This document shows, piece after piece, positions 34,666 to 48,500 of a stretch of 64,000 nt of DNA. A model generated the notes under the pieces. That model saw only the letters and a program-made list of their open reading frames with translations. It had not been told where the DNA came from and searched no databases. The stretch is from Metellina segmentata (Eukaryota; Arthropoda; Arachnida; Araneae; Tetragnathidae): the NCBI GenBank assembly GCA_947359465.1, contig OX375874.1:94024172-94088171 (forward strand). The letters are read 5' to 3'. A program made the translations under genes and the position numbers. Numbering within the stretch: the first letter of the stretch is position 1; each line of letters opens with the position of its first letter.

Positions 34666-35600
34666 ATGGAGAGCAAATTCGTAATGGGAATAAAAGCTTT
34701 TTATGCCATTACAGGGCTGCAAACAGCTGTTGGAAGTGATTGTCATGGCATTGGCAGTTCCGTAGATCACCCGTCTGGTACGAGGTGATTATTGGGAGAG
34801 CCACTTAGTATTTGACATAAGCGCCATCAGACAATATTTGAAAGTTCGTGTGTTCATAATCACGTCCATGTCACCAATTTACAAGACCTGTGAAATCCAG
34901 TGCAACTTTGTCGAACAAAGAGCATTTCATGTAGTTTTAGGTAGCACTGTTATACATACGACTGTTCTGTAAGTTAAGTTTCATCACGGACTCAATACAA
35001 GAATACATGAATATTACCTGGTAAAGGATCATGATAATATATTATCACAACGGGGTTGGTTGACAGATTTTGTGTTGGCTTCCAGGGTGAAAATAGGGTA
35101 TGGGAAAAAAACCATGCATCTGCTGTTTTATCCATGATCAGACTTCAGAATGGAGAGCAAAGTCGTAAAGGGAATAGAAGCATTGCATGTCATTACAGAG
35201 CTGCAAACAGTTGTTGGAAATGATTGTCATGGTATTGCCAAGTTCGTAGATCACACGTCTGGTACGAGGTGATTATTGAGAGAGCCACTTCGTATTTGAC
35301 ATAAGCGCCAACAAACAGTTTTTGAAAATTCGTGAGTACATAATCACATTTAACTACATAATTCACAGGTCACCAACTTATTTGACCTGTGAAAGCCAGT
35401 GCAACTTTGACCAAAAAAAAACATTTCATAGTGGTGTTAGGAAGCACTGTTATACATACCACTGTTCTGAAGTTAGGTTTCATCACGGACTCTATACAAT
35501 TAGATTTTTTAACAGATGAATATGACCTAGATGAAAAAGGATCACTATAATTTATGATCAGAACGGAGTTGACAGATTTTATGTCGGCCCAGAGGGCGAA
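34666..35600. repeat. Two-copy direct duplication, unit about 490 bp
   Basis: atggagagcaaa at 34666 and 35152, gcactgttatacatac at 34943 and 35442, and tctggtacgaggtgattatt in both. Copies are diverged. No coding function recognised. Confidence 0.75.
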
Positions 35601-35769
35601 AACGGGGAAAGTCCGATCATGGAAAAAACATACATCTGCTGTTTTTCCGAGAGCCATTTTAAGCAACTGGAGAACTAAGTGCGATAAAATTGCCGCATAT
35701 ATGATTTCGTCCGCGGGACAACTTCAAAGGCCGAAAGTCACCGTCCGTTGCATGAAGCGCTACCGTAAT

Positions 35770-38180
35770 TAGATATGTGATCAAAGTATGCCTTCCTCTG
35801 AGAGCTGAACCTTTGACCGAGTCATCGATGCAATTCCCACAGGGAAAATAATTAGTCTATTAGTATTCACGAGTGCCAATAAAACAGCGAGAGGAAATGC
35901 ACGTCGTTTTACTTTTCAGCGATAGCGCATTCCCTGTGCCCTATGAAACGAGATGTTAAAGCATTATTGTTTACAAACAGTTCCTAGAAGGGTGAAAGTG
36001 CTGCTTCCTACATTTGGAGGAAATATAATCGCATATTGAATTCTAATGAACGAGGAAAGCGCGGCTGAACTTTTAACCTGTGCTTGTCAGAAGAGGATTG
36101 AGATAGAAGCATTTCAGAAAAGTATCTGACAGGAGTTCAAGAATATGGATCCGTGTTTTCGAATTGAGATTTCTGTCGCCTCGAGTCTTTTGCGTTAAAT
36201 CTATTCTGCAAGATCTAATTTTAGATAAAGTGGATATAATTAGCTTCATTTTTTAGGTGTTGCCATTGATGGGTCTTAGTGAACGTATAGTTTGGGCTGA
36301 ATAACACAATTCTAGTTTACGAAATGCATGCAATAAGTCTCTTCAACAGCTCTTCGGTTTAACAGGTCCCGGGTTCATTTCCAGATATGACCGTGAATAT
36401 TTGTTGTGGTTAAGCCATAATTAGTTAACAGTGGGTTTGACATTGAGCAATCTGAGAGTTATGGGCGGTAAAGTTTTTATTTCTCTAACTTACACTGGGT
36501 GTATTTCCCTCTTCTGGATCTGTTTTACTTCCCATACATAGTGTTCAGTGTTTGATGGCTTATGTTTGGCTCAACTTGGCTAAAAATGGGCCTTGCTCAG
36601 TAATTCCCAATTAGCCCTAATTTTTTTTTGAAAAAATTACTCAAGATTGAAAATATTTTTATAGTTGCAATCTGCTACGGTACTGATTTTTAATTTCAAA
36701 TTAAATGTAGTGAACTGAATACAATGAAAGCAGGCAATTATGCAATGCTAAATTTCACTAAGCTTTATGTTGAGGTACTTCATTAAATCTGAGAACGTAT
36801 ATTTTAATTAATTGAAGTACTTTTAATATTGTATGTATTTTAGCTTTTACCCTGAGAGAGGCAAAGGAAAACTTTCAAAACCTAGTGAATTTTAATGTGC
36901 ACAAATTAGCATACCCCAATAATACCATTGATGTTTAACGTGTACAATCTTAATCGCAATTTTTAAATGTATGTAATTGCTTTCTCTTTGACTATGAAAT
37001 AGTTTGTGTCGACAGAAGAGAAACTGGGTCCTTGCAAAATTATACAATTTTTGTTCTGGAGGGAACTGCTCCATAAACAAAATTGGTGTAAGATAAAAGC
37101 AACTTTCTGCAATGGAGTTTATACCTCTATGTTTTCATTTTAGATATTAAAGTAAGAGAACTAAGTCTTAATTCCTCACTTTTGTACAGTAAATATTTGT
37201 GTCTCTCCCCCAAATAAAAAAATTAATAGATACATAAATACGAGAATATTTCATACCAGATTAAACAACTTCATTTCATGTAACACACACAATCTAAACT
37301 GTGAAATAACCGAGTTCGAATTAAACACTATATTTTATATATAAGCTTTATTCAAAAAATAATATCACATAGTACATGCACATCCCAACAACTTGCTTAT
37401 ACAAAACTAGAAATGTCCCAACTATATACATTTGCAAAAGCAACTTGAAATCGTCAAGTGTACTCAAAAGCAGAAAACCAAAACCATCACTCATTAAATT
37501 CGATCTAGTAACAAAGGAACGATTTAGTAAAGAAAAAAATCCAATTCATTTCATTTCACAGAAACCATAACATTCAAAATTACTCGTAATTACTCGTGAT
37601 TCCACTAACCAAATTCGTCTGGTAATCATTAAGCACTGCTGAATTAATACTGATTGCAAATACCATTGGATTCATATGAACAGTCTATATAAATAAATTT
37701 GTAAAATGCATAAATAAAATTTCTTTTAAACCATATTGTTTATTTTCCGTTTCTGATTTCTATGAGGACAAAACTTTTCAAGTATTGAAATCAATTCGGA
37801 GTGAAATTGTAATTACACTGAAAAATACGTTTTTATATATCTCAAGAGTGGTGTGAAATATAAAAATGAAACATTGGATTCCATGCTTTATCTCTATATA
37901 TAAAAAATGTTTCGTGTTCAAAATAAATATGTATGTGATAAAGTTCCACATCTTCCTTGTGTCCTCGAAAAGATTTCTATTATAATAAATACTTAGACAA
38001 TAACAAAAATTGTTCAGATTTTGCAACGTGGTTTGCATTTTAAAGCTTCACCCAGGTCTTCTTGGCGTCGAGAATTTGTATTTCAATAGCAAAATTCTTC
38101 AATGGCAATATGACCAGTTGGGTATTATCGAAAAGCATCCAACTCAAAGATGTTCCTAGAACCCCGATTGTCCTTCACTA
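35770..38180. other. Intergenic / 3' flank of gene 2
   Basis: AT-rich; likely contains the gene 2 3' UTR at its high-coordinate end. No other gene or repeat recognised. Confidence 0.45.
37739..37744 (-). terminator. Candidate polyadenylation signal for gene 2
   Basis: First AATAAA on the minus strand after the gene 2 stop, about 440 bp downstream. Plausible but unsupported by any other signal. Confidence 0.3.
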
Positions 38181-39578
38181 TTAGCTCCTGGGTCGTGTAT
38201 ACCACACATCGACAGCTTGGTTCTGTCTTTGTGCTGGAGGACCACGACTGAGCAAAACGACAGGACTGAACGGGGGCTTTGTCTGCTGCTGAAGTTGCTC
38301 CAGAGCGGATATAGTTCTTGGGATCTGTTGCTGTTGCTGCAATTTTAACAGAGCGGACCCTTGAAGTGGCTGTTCCAGGGACACTTCGCCCGACTGGGGA
38401 AGTAGTTGAGGATTCTGGAGGAGGTGGTTGTATCTTCCTGCTTGTTGGTGGAGGTGGTGATGGTTCTGACCTCCGGGGATGGATTGATGTGATGGTTGCT
38501 GAGTCCGAATCTGTTGTTCAGGTGTCCTGTAATTCTGCTGCGGCCGCGTTTGCCTGTGACCATGGGTGTCTGGATTAAGATTGTAAATTCTATGCAGGTC
38601 CGCATAGGCCAACTCCGTGTTATCATTCGCATTCCTCTGAGGTGGATGGGAATAACGTTGCCCGTCTTGTGCTTGTGGATAACGAACTATCTCCTGTATG
38701 AGCTGTCCCACGGTGGACATCGTTCCGCTTTGGATCTGAGGATAAGCACTTCTGATCAACTTATCCGCATTTTGAGCTCCCTGGACGTACAGTGACCTGG
38801 GATCCGATTGCCTGTGGTTTTCTATATTGGGGTGATGTGGATGGGGGTTGTGGTTTAAGCTCTCGGTTTCATCGGGCCTCTTTCGCTTGTGCTCTTCCAA
38901 ATACGACAGATCCTTTTCCGAGTACTGGCCGTGCTGCTTGTGGGAATGGATTGCTCCAGGAGATTCTACGTACTGATGATTCAAAGACTTTTTCTCTTTG
39001 TACACTTCAGGCTCTTTTCGGTACTTCGTTGGAACCGAATAAGTCTTGTCTTCCTCCCTCGGAAAGAGGACTTCGTCGCTCTCATTGTCGGCATCTGTCT
39101 TTCCGTTGTACTGATGATGTTCCTCAGCGTGTTCTGGGAATCGAACCGAATTTTCGGAACTGGGAGGTGAGTTGTCAGAACTGGAGGTCTCGTCTGTCTT
39201 GGAATAGGCGGGTGGCTTGGCGTGCACGTCTTTTCTGATGGTGTCCCTGATAGCAGACACCAAAGGGCTGGGATTTCGCTTCTTGTAAGAAGCATGACCC
39301 AAGTAGCCTGCGTTTCCTGAATCTTCCTGATCGTCATCGTAGCCACCCAGAGGTTGTTGCTTTCTCAAAACGCCTTCCTTTCCGTTGTGCGTAGCCCTGT
39401 CTTGGTAGGCCGGCAGTCCATTCAGATCGGGTGATTTCGGAGGCTTAGGCGTAAGGTTTGCTGGAGGATAGGCCAATACTGGCTGAGCCCCGTCGTTCGA
39501 TGGAGCATAGACTATCGGAAGAGGATATAGAGGATGTGGTGGGGAATGTTCCTCTACATAATTTACAACGGGTGGGGC
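38181..39578 (-). CDS. Gene 2, terminal Pro/Gln/His-rich exon
   Basis: Acceptor ctttttag, phase 0, 1398 bp (465 codons plus TAA). It starts APPVVNYVEEHSPPHPLYPL and contains acidic/Ser tracts, KYRKEPEVYKEKKS, many His-Pro and Gln-rich patches (LKLQQQQQIP, EQLQQQTK), ending VDVWYTRPRS. No domain recognised. The long open frame, GC content and codon bias in one frame support coding; overlapping ORFs in other frames are shadows. Confidence 0.88.
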   Translation of the reverse strand, partial: APPVVNYVEEHSPPHPLYPLPIVYAPSNDGAQPVLAYPPANLTPKPPKSPDLNGLPAYQDRATHNGKEGVLRKQQPLGGYDDDQEDSGNAGYLGHASYKKRNPSPLVSAIRDTIRKDVHAKPPAYSKTDETSSSDNSPPSSENSVRFPEHAEEHHQYNGKTDADNESDEVLFPREEDKTYSVPTKYRKEPEVYKEKKSLNHQYVESPGAIHSHKQHGQYSEKDLSYLEEHKRKRPDETESLNHNPHPHHPNIENHRQSDPRSLYVQGAQNADKLIRSAYPQIQSGTMSTVGQLIQEIVRYPQAQDGQRYSHPPQRNANDNTELAYADLHRIYNLNPDTHGHRQTRPQQNYRTPEQQIRTQQPSHQSIPGGQNHHHLHQQAGRYNHLLQNPQLLPQSGEVSLEQPLQGSALLKLQQQQQIPRTISALEQLQQQTKPPFSPVVLLSRGPPAQRQNQAVDVWYTRPRS

Positions 39579-42500
39579 CTAAAAAGAGAAGGACATAGTT
39601 TTTAACTAAAGATTTTATTTAAGGTCATTTTATTGTTATGAATAATAATGTAAAAATAAACAACATTTTTAAATAAAAGATTTTATTTCAGGTCATTTTA
39701 TTGTCATAAATAAAAATATAAATGAATGACAGGGGCGTAATCGATTCACTAGTCTGAAAGGTGAGTAATCAGTACCAAAAGAAATTTTATACTGCATGTT
39801 CAAACTGTTTTACTGTTATACTGTTTTAATGATATACTGTTTTTGGTTAATTTTTCTACTGTAGTTCATGTAGTTTCATGTAGTTCACATAATTTAAAAA
39901 AATAAAACATCCAATTTTGGGGTCCAAAATACATTTTAAAGGAATTTTTATGTTCTGCTCTATCTCTTATATAGAATCAGTTTCATTAAACCATATTGTC
40001 CAGCTCCTGTTTAGATTATTTTGTTTCAAAAATTATCAAGTACAAATTCTTTTTGAACAAGAGAATAAATTTGTAACATTATGTTCTAAAGGCTGGATAA
40101 ATGAATTGTGTGTGGACATTTGCCTCTTTTGTTACAAATAATTCTTTCTGATAAGGATTAATAATCAAAATAATAACGACATTGTCTTATCATTTTATAA
40201 ACTCATTTATTTACATTAATAGTCATATTCGCATACACATCATATAAAAGATAGCATCTGTATTCTACACAATTTCACACATAACAATAACAAGAAAAAA
40301 CTATAATAGCACAATGATCACACAATAATTCTTTTATGAATAAGTACTTCTAATGTACTTTATGAGTATAGTTTATAAGTACATTATGTTTATTAAAACA
40401 TATTCCTCAATCCTGAACTTTTATGAGATAAAACGTTAAGATGTTAGTGTCAACTGGCCGAAGTTATACTATAACTGATTTCATGTGAAACCATACAGTT
40501 TCAGAAAGTATATTTCTTTGTGTTGAAAACAGGTTTAAAATTTACTTTTGGAGCATGCATGTCTTATAAATTTATAGATATTTTTGGACTTATCTAAACC
40601 TTGTTTATAAATTCCCTGGATATTGAAAATATCTATCCTTTTTGTTCATGTTTCTCTCTGGCACTGATTACCTTATGTATTTGGATATAGTTCATAATTT
40701 TCTACTTCTATATAACTATTCCCCGTTTATTTCATATTTACTTTTATTTTAAGAGTCCTGCGAATGATCTACAAAACAGGAACTCTCATACAAAAAAAAT
40801 TACAAACGTTTAGTTTACCAATTCATATTAATAAATTTCGTAATAAACATAATAATTTTCTTCCGTAACATTTAAAACCGTAGTAATACAGCAAACAGTA
40901 CTGCACATTAAATCGTGTATGATATAAAAATAAGTAAATGATTTTCTGATTATAAGCAGTTCTGTTTCACAGATATTATCTAGTCATTTAACATGCGTTT
41001 ATCAAATTAGTCTATAAATATGCACGTCTGTCTTATATTTAAAGCAGGAAAGCGGTTTGTACGCAGCAGTAAAAACTCTCGAACACTGAGCTCTTTGATC
41101 TTGCGTGTGCATTGTATTACTTGGATTGGAATTTCTAGGTCAACAAAACTGTTTTCAGTTCGCTAGATCGTTCACTTAGAACCATAGAAGTAAACATTTA
41201 ATTTTGAATATTTGGCAAGAAGATGCTAATTTTTAATCAAACTCCAATCAACAAAAAATGTCAAGAGCCCAGAAATCGGAAGAGTAATGTCGCGAATGCG
41301 AGCCTGAAAATCGTATATGCGGGCCTGCCGTATGCGCGCGCAGATGGAAGAAAGTAAAAGAGAATGCTTCGATGTTGATATCGTGTAACTTGTTATCTCG
41401 TGCAGTCTGTGTGATTCCGTTTTGTTCTTTTGTTCAAATATAGAATTCTAAAATTCTGGAAATCATCTTTTGTTCTTATGCGGAATTTTTAGAAGGATTG
41501 TGAGTTTCAGACCGGACTAATGAGGTAATGACCGGACCAATATGGCTTCTACAAGTAACGAGCACACGCATGTGAAACGGACAAAGCTCTAAAAGAAAGC
41601 TGTTAGATGACGCAACAAAACTTCTGAGAAAACATAGGAATGTCTTGGTGGAGATGTTCTGAAGTAATAAAAACTTCCTGGAAAAGCAGGATACTAATGC
41701 TTATAGTGTTTTGAATACACCAGGTGAAATTCTAAATGGTGGTAGAGGAGAGGCCCAAATCAAACCTTTTTCTCCTGCCTCCCATTATAAGACTCAAAAC
41801 CTTTCGGTGAGTTGGGGTGGCGTAGATCTTGAAACCTTTTTTCTCAAAGAATTGCACATCCGGAAATACCGCTTCATGGGTCAATCGATAACATTGCTTC
41901 TGTGGCGTAAGGTATCATCCCCGCTCGAATTTTCAACGGCATGCATCGCTACAAGAATTTGGAGTTCACAGATACAAAAACAACAAACAATTGTTTATTT
42001 TTAAATGCCTTTAAAATAAAAAATAAAATTTTTTATTTAATAAAACGTTTATTTTACCACCCTTTGTAATTTGGCCAAATATTTTCGAAACACCCCGCAG
42101 ATATGTAAGTCCATATGTAGATGAATCTGTAAGTATCTAAATATTTATGATTATCTCTTAACTATGGCTCATGTAGCTGTAAGAGCGATTTTCAATTCCA
42201 GAAAATCTACATTAAAACCATTGAAGACCGATAGTGGTAGATTCGGTGGGCAGACCCTATGAAGTTAAGAGATTTATTCCATCATCAAAATTTTTTTCCA
42301 AAATGATACCAGATGATTCCAGATACTAAAATGATTCCAGACATTTCGAAACACCCCGTAGATATGTAAGTGCATATGGAGATAAATCTGTAAGTATCTA
42401 AATATTTATGATAATTCTTTAAGTATGGCTCATTTCGGGGGGGGGGGACTGTAAGAGCGATTTTCAATCCCAAAAAATCTACATTAAATCCATTGAAGCC

Positions 42501-45500
42501 CGATAGTGGTAGATTTAGACGGCAGACTCTATGAGGCTAGACATTTATTCGATCATCAAACTGTTTTTTCAAAATGATACCAGATACTATCGAAACACCT
42601 CGTAGATATGTAAGTCCATATGTAGATGATACTGTAAGCATCTAAATATTTTAGATAATTTTTTAACTTTGGCTCATGTAACTGTAAGAGCGCTTTTCAA
42701 TCCCAGAAAATCTACATTAAAACCATTGAATCCCGAAGTGGTAGACTTATTCGGCAGACCCTATGAGGCTATAGATTTATTCTATCAACAAACTGGTACA
42801 CTCCAAAATGTTCTCCAAACCAGAAAAGTTTAAATCCCAAACAATAGCGAGAGAGACGGAGCCAGTATTTGCTTCAACCTGTTGAGCTTATATCTCTTCC
42901 ACATCACATACGGACCGTCGGCAACGGTGACAACCACCGGCCGGACCTTCTGCTCCTCCACACTTACCAGGGGAATCACCTCCTCCTGTCCCCCGGAGGA
43001 GGATAAGGCCTTCTCGGACGCGAACCCTTCGGAGTGGGCCTCGCCATCGTAGAACTTGCGATCCTTGGAGTCGTATGCCGCGTCGTGGGCCTCCTCCTTC
43101 TTCTCTTCCTTGACGAAGCCCCGGTCCCGCTCCCCTTCCTTGGTGCCGTGGGCCGCCCCCTCCTGGTCCTTCAGCTTGGAGCCGCTCACGTGACTGGCGT
43201 GGCCTTTGTCGTGGTGGGCATCTGAAACAGAAAAAGGATTGGTGAGATTCGTCTTTCTCTCTCGTCACATACTTCTTTTAATAAAAGTTGACATTCTTCC
43301 TTTCACTGGGCCGTGGTGAGAATTATCAACCGGAGGGTTGCGAGATTGAAACCAACCAAAGATCGTCGTGTACAATGGAGGCTGATGCATGTTAACTATG
43401 TCGTAGCCTCAAATGTCCTCACGATGGCAGGGTGTGGAAGTTTGGAGAGTGTGGTGAAAGATTCATCTTTAACGTCATACTTCCTTTAATAAAAGTTGAC
43501 ATTCTTCCTTTAACCCGTGGTAGGCCGTTTGGAAGAGTAAAGGAATATCAACCGGAGGGTTGCGAAATTGAAACCAACAAAAGATCGTCGTGTACAAAGT
43601 AGGCTGATGCATGTTAACTACAGTCGTAGCCTCAAATGTCCTCACGTTGGCAGGGTGTGGAAGTTTGGAGAGTGTGGTGAAAGGTTCATCTTTAACGTCA
43701 TACTTCCTTTAAAGGGGTCCAGGACACAAAAATTGTCAAATTTTCGAAATTATTTTTATTATTTTAAGAAATTCTCTGTGTTTTTCTGCTTAAAATGACG
43801 TTTAAATCTTGTTTCTATCTTAATTAGAACTAGAGATATAATAATTTTTGTGGTGCGTTGTTTTGAAAATCTAACACTCTAGACAGTTGTTGTCATGACA
43901 ATAACATCTGTCTTTAGAACTTTAAATGCGTTTTTCTCCATGATACATTTTTTCAAGATTTTCTGTATTCAAATTGCTATAAGTCGAAAACCAATAAAGT
44001 TTAAGGGTTGAAATTTGGAATAAATCTTTTTCCAACATTATACTTTAATTTTGATCCAGCAAATTTGAAACAAATTTTTTTCTTTTAAAAATATGACTTT
44101 TTAAAAAAAAAGTACCTTAAAACTTTCAAAAATTTTCATTCAAATATTTTTTATTTTTTATTAAATTAATATTTTTAAAATTGCTGAATCAAAATTAAAG
44201 TTTATAAATTTGTAAATAATTTACTGCAAGAATTTTGAAAAGTGATCTAGAATATTTTGAGTTTTAGCAATTTAAAACGACTTCTCTTTTTTTCAAGAAA
44301 TTTTAATTTAAAATTTTTAAAAAACTTTTGGAAAAATTTTGTGTTGTGATTTTGCTTATTAGTTAGATGGGTAATCATTACAAAAAAAATTCAAAATTCT
44401 AAATTAATTAATAAAAATATTTTTTCAATGTATCCCGGACCCCCTTAATAAAAGTTGACATTCTTCCTTTAACCCGTGGTAGGCCGTTTGCAAGAGTAAA
44501 GGAATATCAACCGGAGGGTTGCGAGATTGAAACCAACCAAAGATCGTCGTGTACAAAGTAGGCTGATGCATGTTAACTATGTCGTAGCCTCAAATGTCCT
44601 CACGTTGGCAAGGTGTGGAAGTTTGGAGAATGTGTTGAAAGGTTCATCTTTAACGTCATACTTCCTTTAATAAAAGTTGACATTCTTCCTTTAACCCGTG
44701 GTAGGCCGTTTGGAAGAGTAAAGGAATATCAACTGGAGGGTTGCGAGATTGAAACTAACCAAAGACCGTCTTGTACAAAGGGGCTGGTGCACGTTTAATG
44801 TGTCGTGGATTCAATTGTCCTCACGTTGGCGTGTGATGTGGAAGTTTGGAGAGTGAGGTATACCAGCTCAAGTGTGACCTTGTCGTCTGAACGTAATTCG
44901 AAATTACTTTGTGTTATCCTCGGATATTTCTCTTCGGGTTTGATCCCGGACCGTCGCCAATAGCCCATATGTTGCTCCAGTGCGACGTTAATTAAAATAG
45001 CTCTGAGTACTGTAGTTTTATGTATACTTGTCACAATAACAGATTTCAAAGTCTCAGCCGTGTGACGGGATGGCACGAGTGGTGTAAGGCAATCAGTCAA
45101 ATAACCTGTCAGAGTGACCGAGCTATGTCTAATTTGATTGACAGTGTGTGTAGTTGTGGCCAAGAACAGAGGAACACTGCACACCTAAATTGGACACGGA
45201 CATTTATTTACAATACAATATAAAGTTTCAAAATACATGCCGTACCATCCGGTGCAAAACACGTCTGACTCCTCCGAATTGTAAAACAATTCTATTCTTA
45301 TTCGTGTTCTTTTTCAGTAATCGCACCCGATATTTCATATTCTTAATCGCATCAGAACCCATGCACTGTCATTCATCGATGTTCGTCCACTAGAACAAGT
45401 AGCAACTAGAACACAAGAACAACTGTTCTTGTAACCTATCTGTGTTCGTATATGCTTCGTTACCAACGTGGAGGAAGACAGGGAATATTAACATAATCCA

Positions 45501-48500
45501 TCGAAGCTGAGTGATTGAAAGTGACCTAGTATGAGATAGTTGCCTAATATGAGATAGTTCTGTGTCTTCATAATAAGTTCCATAAATCAAATTCCCTTTA
45601 AAATTCTTTTTCATTCCATTTATGCTATAAACAAAAGACTTGTTACTAGTGACTAATGTAATGAATCACTTTGTATTTCCAGAGCATTTCTTGGACACTG
45701 AGTACGATAAAGCCAAGACAGACCACGACAAGACCAGCGTCGTCATCGAAACTGGAAGTGTCTTGAACTATTATCTAGGGAGACACTACAGTCATTGTAA
45801 ATATAACCTTCCCCATTGTAAGCCGAGCCATACTTCACTAACAATCATCGCTTTTGAGTTTGGAGGACTTCTTTTTGTCTGGTCTAGATGTATAAGGTGT
45901 TAAGCTAATTTAAAAGTTTTTCGATAAATAAGTTGTGTTATAAATAGATTTTTTTTCATGCTTGTATTTCTTTGTCATTGTGAATGCACAATATCATATT
46001 AAGAAAGTCTGGTGTCCCATATTGGATAACCCTGATGCTGGGTAAAACAGCTGCTTCAAAAAAATTTATAAAATTGTTTGTTGTGTATATTTTCAATGGA
46101 TTTTGCCAAAAAATCCATCAACATTTCGAAACTTGTTTAGTGACAGTGTTGTAAATCGAAAAGATGTTTGCTAAATTTTTCATTAGACACTCATCAACGC
46201 AATTTTAAAAAAGTATCTAATATTAGGTCGATTTCCTTATTATTGTCACAAATGGATAGGCAGAAATTCCATAAAAGCAGTTTATTTTCTCAGTAAAGTT
46301 GTCAAATGGCAACATATTGGTATGTGGCGCATGGAGAGATTCAATGCAGAGTGTAAGGAGTTTGGAATAGTTCTGAGCACCCTATTCTAAAGGGCTCGTG
46401 TAAGAATGGATAGTTAAAAATTAACCTACTAGAGGGATTTGGATTATTCACTTCGTCAAAAATGATCGCAATTGAAAAATTATTTTTGCTATACAGAGTT
46501 CGATATCAATTAATCTTACCGCTAAAATTAAAAAATCGATTACTGTCCGAAAGTACTATCCCCTTATGGGACAGTACTTTCCCCCTGAGGATGAAAACCT
46601 CTAATATTTAATTGACCACAGTGACCATATGGGATTGCCCACTGCACTATAAACCTACGAGCTGTATGTAGTACTGATTCGATTTCTATCACTGATTCTT
46701 GTTGCATTTCTCTCTTCTTGTGTCAGAAAAACTTTTTGTTTGTGTGTGTTCATGACGTTGTCGGTCTTATTTTTGTCGTATTTTGGTCAAATATGGTCTT
46801 TGTGCTATAAAACCCAACCATCTACCTTTTGTAAACAGTTGTTCTTTTCTCCGTTAAATAATAGGCAGATCAACACAAAAAAAATATTTCATTTAAAAAT
46901 GCAATTCTGCTTTTTCTTTTCTTTCTTAAAATATTGTTTCGAATAGGTCGAACGGATACAAGTATGTGATCCAGAATAAAGTCACCTAAACACACTTGTC
47001 TCAAACCCAACGTCACTCGTATGTGCAGAAAAATTGCAAAAATATTTCGTGAAATAAAACCCATGAATCTAAACTCGTTCAGATTTCGTTCTTGCATTCT
47101 CTTTGAATGGCGGTAGATTTGAAAGTGAGTTCCGACTAGAGAGTACAACTAAACTTACCGTTCAAGAAATACTCTCTCTCAGCTGTTATCTTGTACCCTC
47201 TCTCCCTGTACCCTTCCTTCCTGCGTCCTTTGTCCTTGTCCAGGTACCCCTTGTCCTGCTCCTCACGTTGGTGGTCCCTCTCGGTATTGTGTTCCCTGTG
47301 ACCTTTCGATTCTTCGCTGTGGTGCAGGCGAGAAGATCCCTCGTCCTCCTTGAGATCGTGAGAATCTTGGTGGAGGCTGTCCTCGTGGTGAGTGACTTGA
47401 GGATGGTCCTGGTAGCGCACCGGTGGTAGAGGAAGAGTGTAGTGTGATGACGGATGCACATCTGTGGGGAATAAAAACAACGGTGTAGGTGGAATAGATA
47501 TTTTAGTGACACCAACTATTCCTCTGTATCTCAGCCTCCTGGGTTGGGAAACCAAGCTGGAAACTAAATTAATATCACTAGGAACTATTTTCTTTTGGTT
47601 CCCAGAGATCATATACTTCCTTTACTTATGTCAGTTTAAGTTAACTAGTAAAACTTCAAAACGTTTTCCCAAGAGAATTTTCAAGAGTGGGTTCCTAATA
47701 TGGCCTACCCCTGTTCCTATTACCACCCACCAGGCGAATTTAGGAGCTACTATTAAAAACGAGTTACTAGTAGAGCACACATACCTACCTTTAGTATTTA
47801 ATGGACTATCAAGTCACATAAACGAAATTATGATTTGGAAACACCTGGATATTCCCTGAATGGATTGGAGACAAAAAATACGTTGTGTGATCACAGCCTC
47901 AAATACTTCAGAAGCAATAGTGTTGTTGATATAACTGATAGAGAGCTTGCCGGTGGCGCTACGTATTGCAAAACCTTAGACCGTCTCATAGATGTACATT
48001 GATGACATAAACTCATAGATGTCACGCATAGTAGCTTGCAAACACGAGTAGGCAATATTAAGCACAGGGGCTATATTCGGAACACCTACTATATCTCACT
48101 AGGCATAAATTACATCAAGTCCGTGAGGCTCAATGGACTGTAGAAAAATTCAAACTGCTCTCTCCAGGTTTCGCAGTGGACATTTGAAACCAATGAAGAT
48201 CGAATTGGGATGCAAGCACTTTTTCCGTGCTTTAAATCTAATTCAGCTCAGGCCTCTTGCGTGCATATCATCGCCTATCTCGGCTGTCCCACAGCTCAGG
48301 ATAGCGGATACATTAAAAGGAGTTCCTATCAAGCTTGTTAATTAAAACCCTAAATATTAACTGTATTATTTTAAATTTAATTAAGTTGTAACGATACTCT
48401 TTTCGTGGTAAAATTACGGGAAATCTAGTATTGTAGAAAAATATTAGGAGTGCATGATAGAAATACTAAAACAAGTGCTTTTTAATATAGATAATATCAC

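Noticed and set aside
42830..42967. Extension of the gene 2 exon to a TAA at 42830
   Set aside because: A consensus donor CTG|gtaagt at 42968 joins the next exon in phase, so the extension is probably intron.
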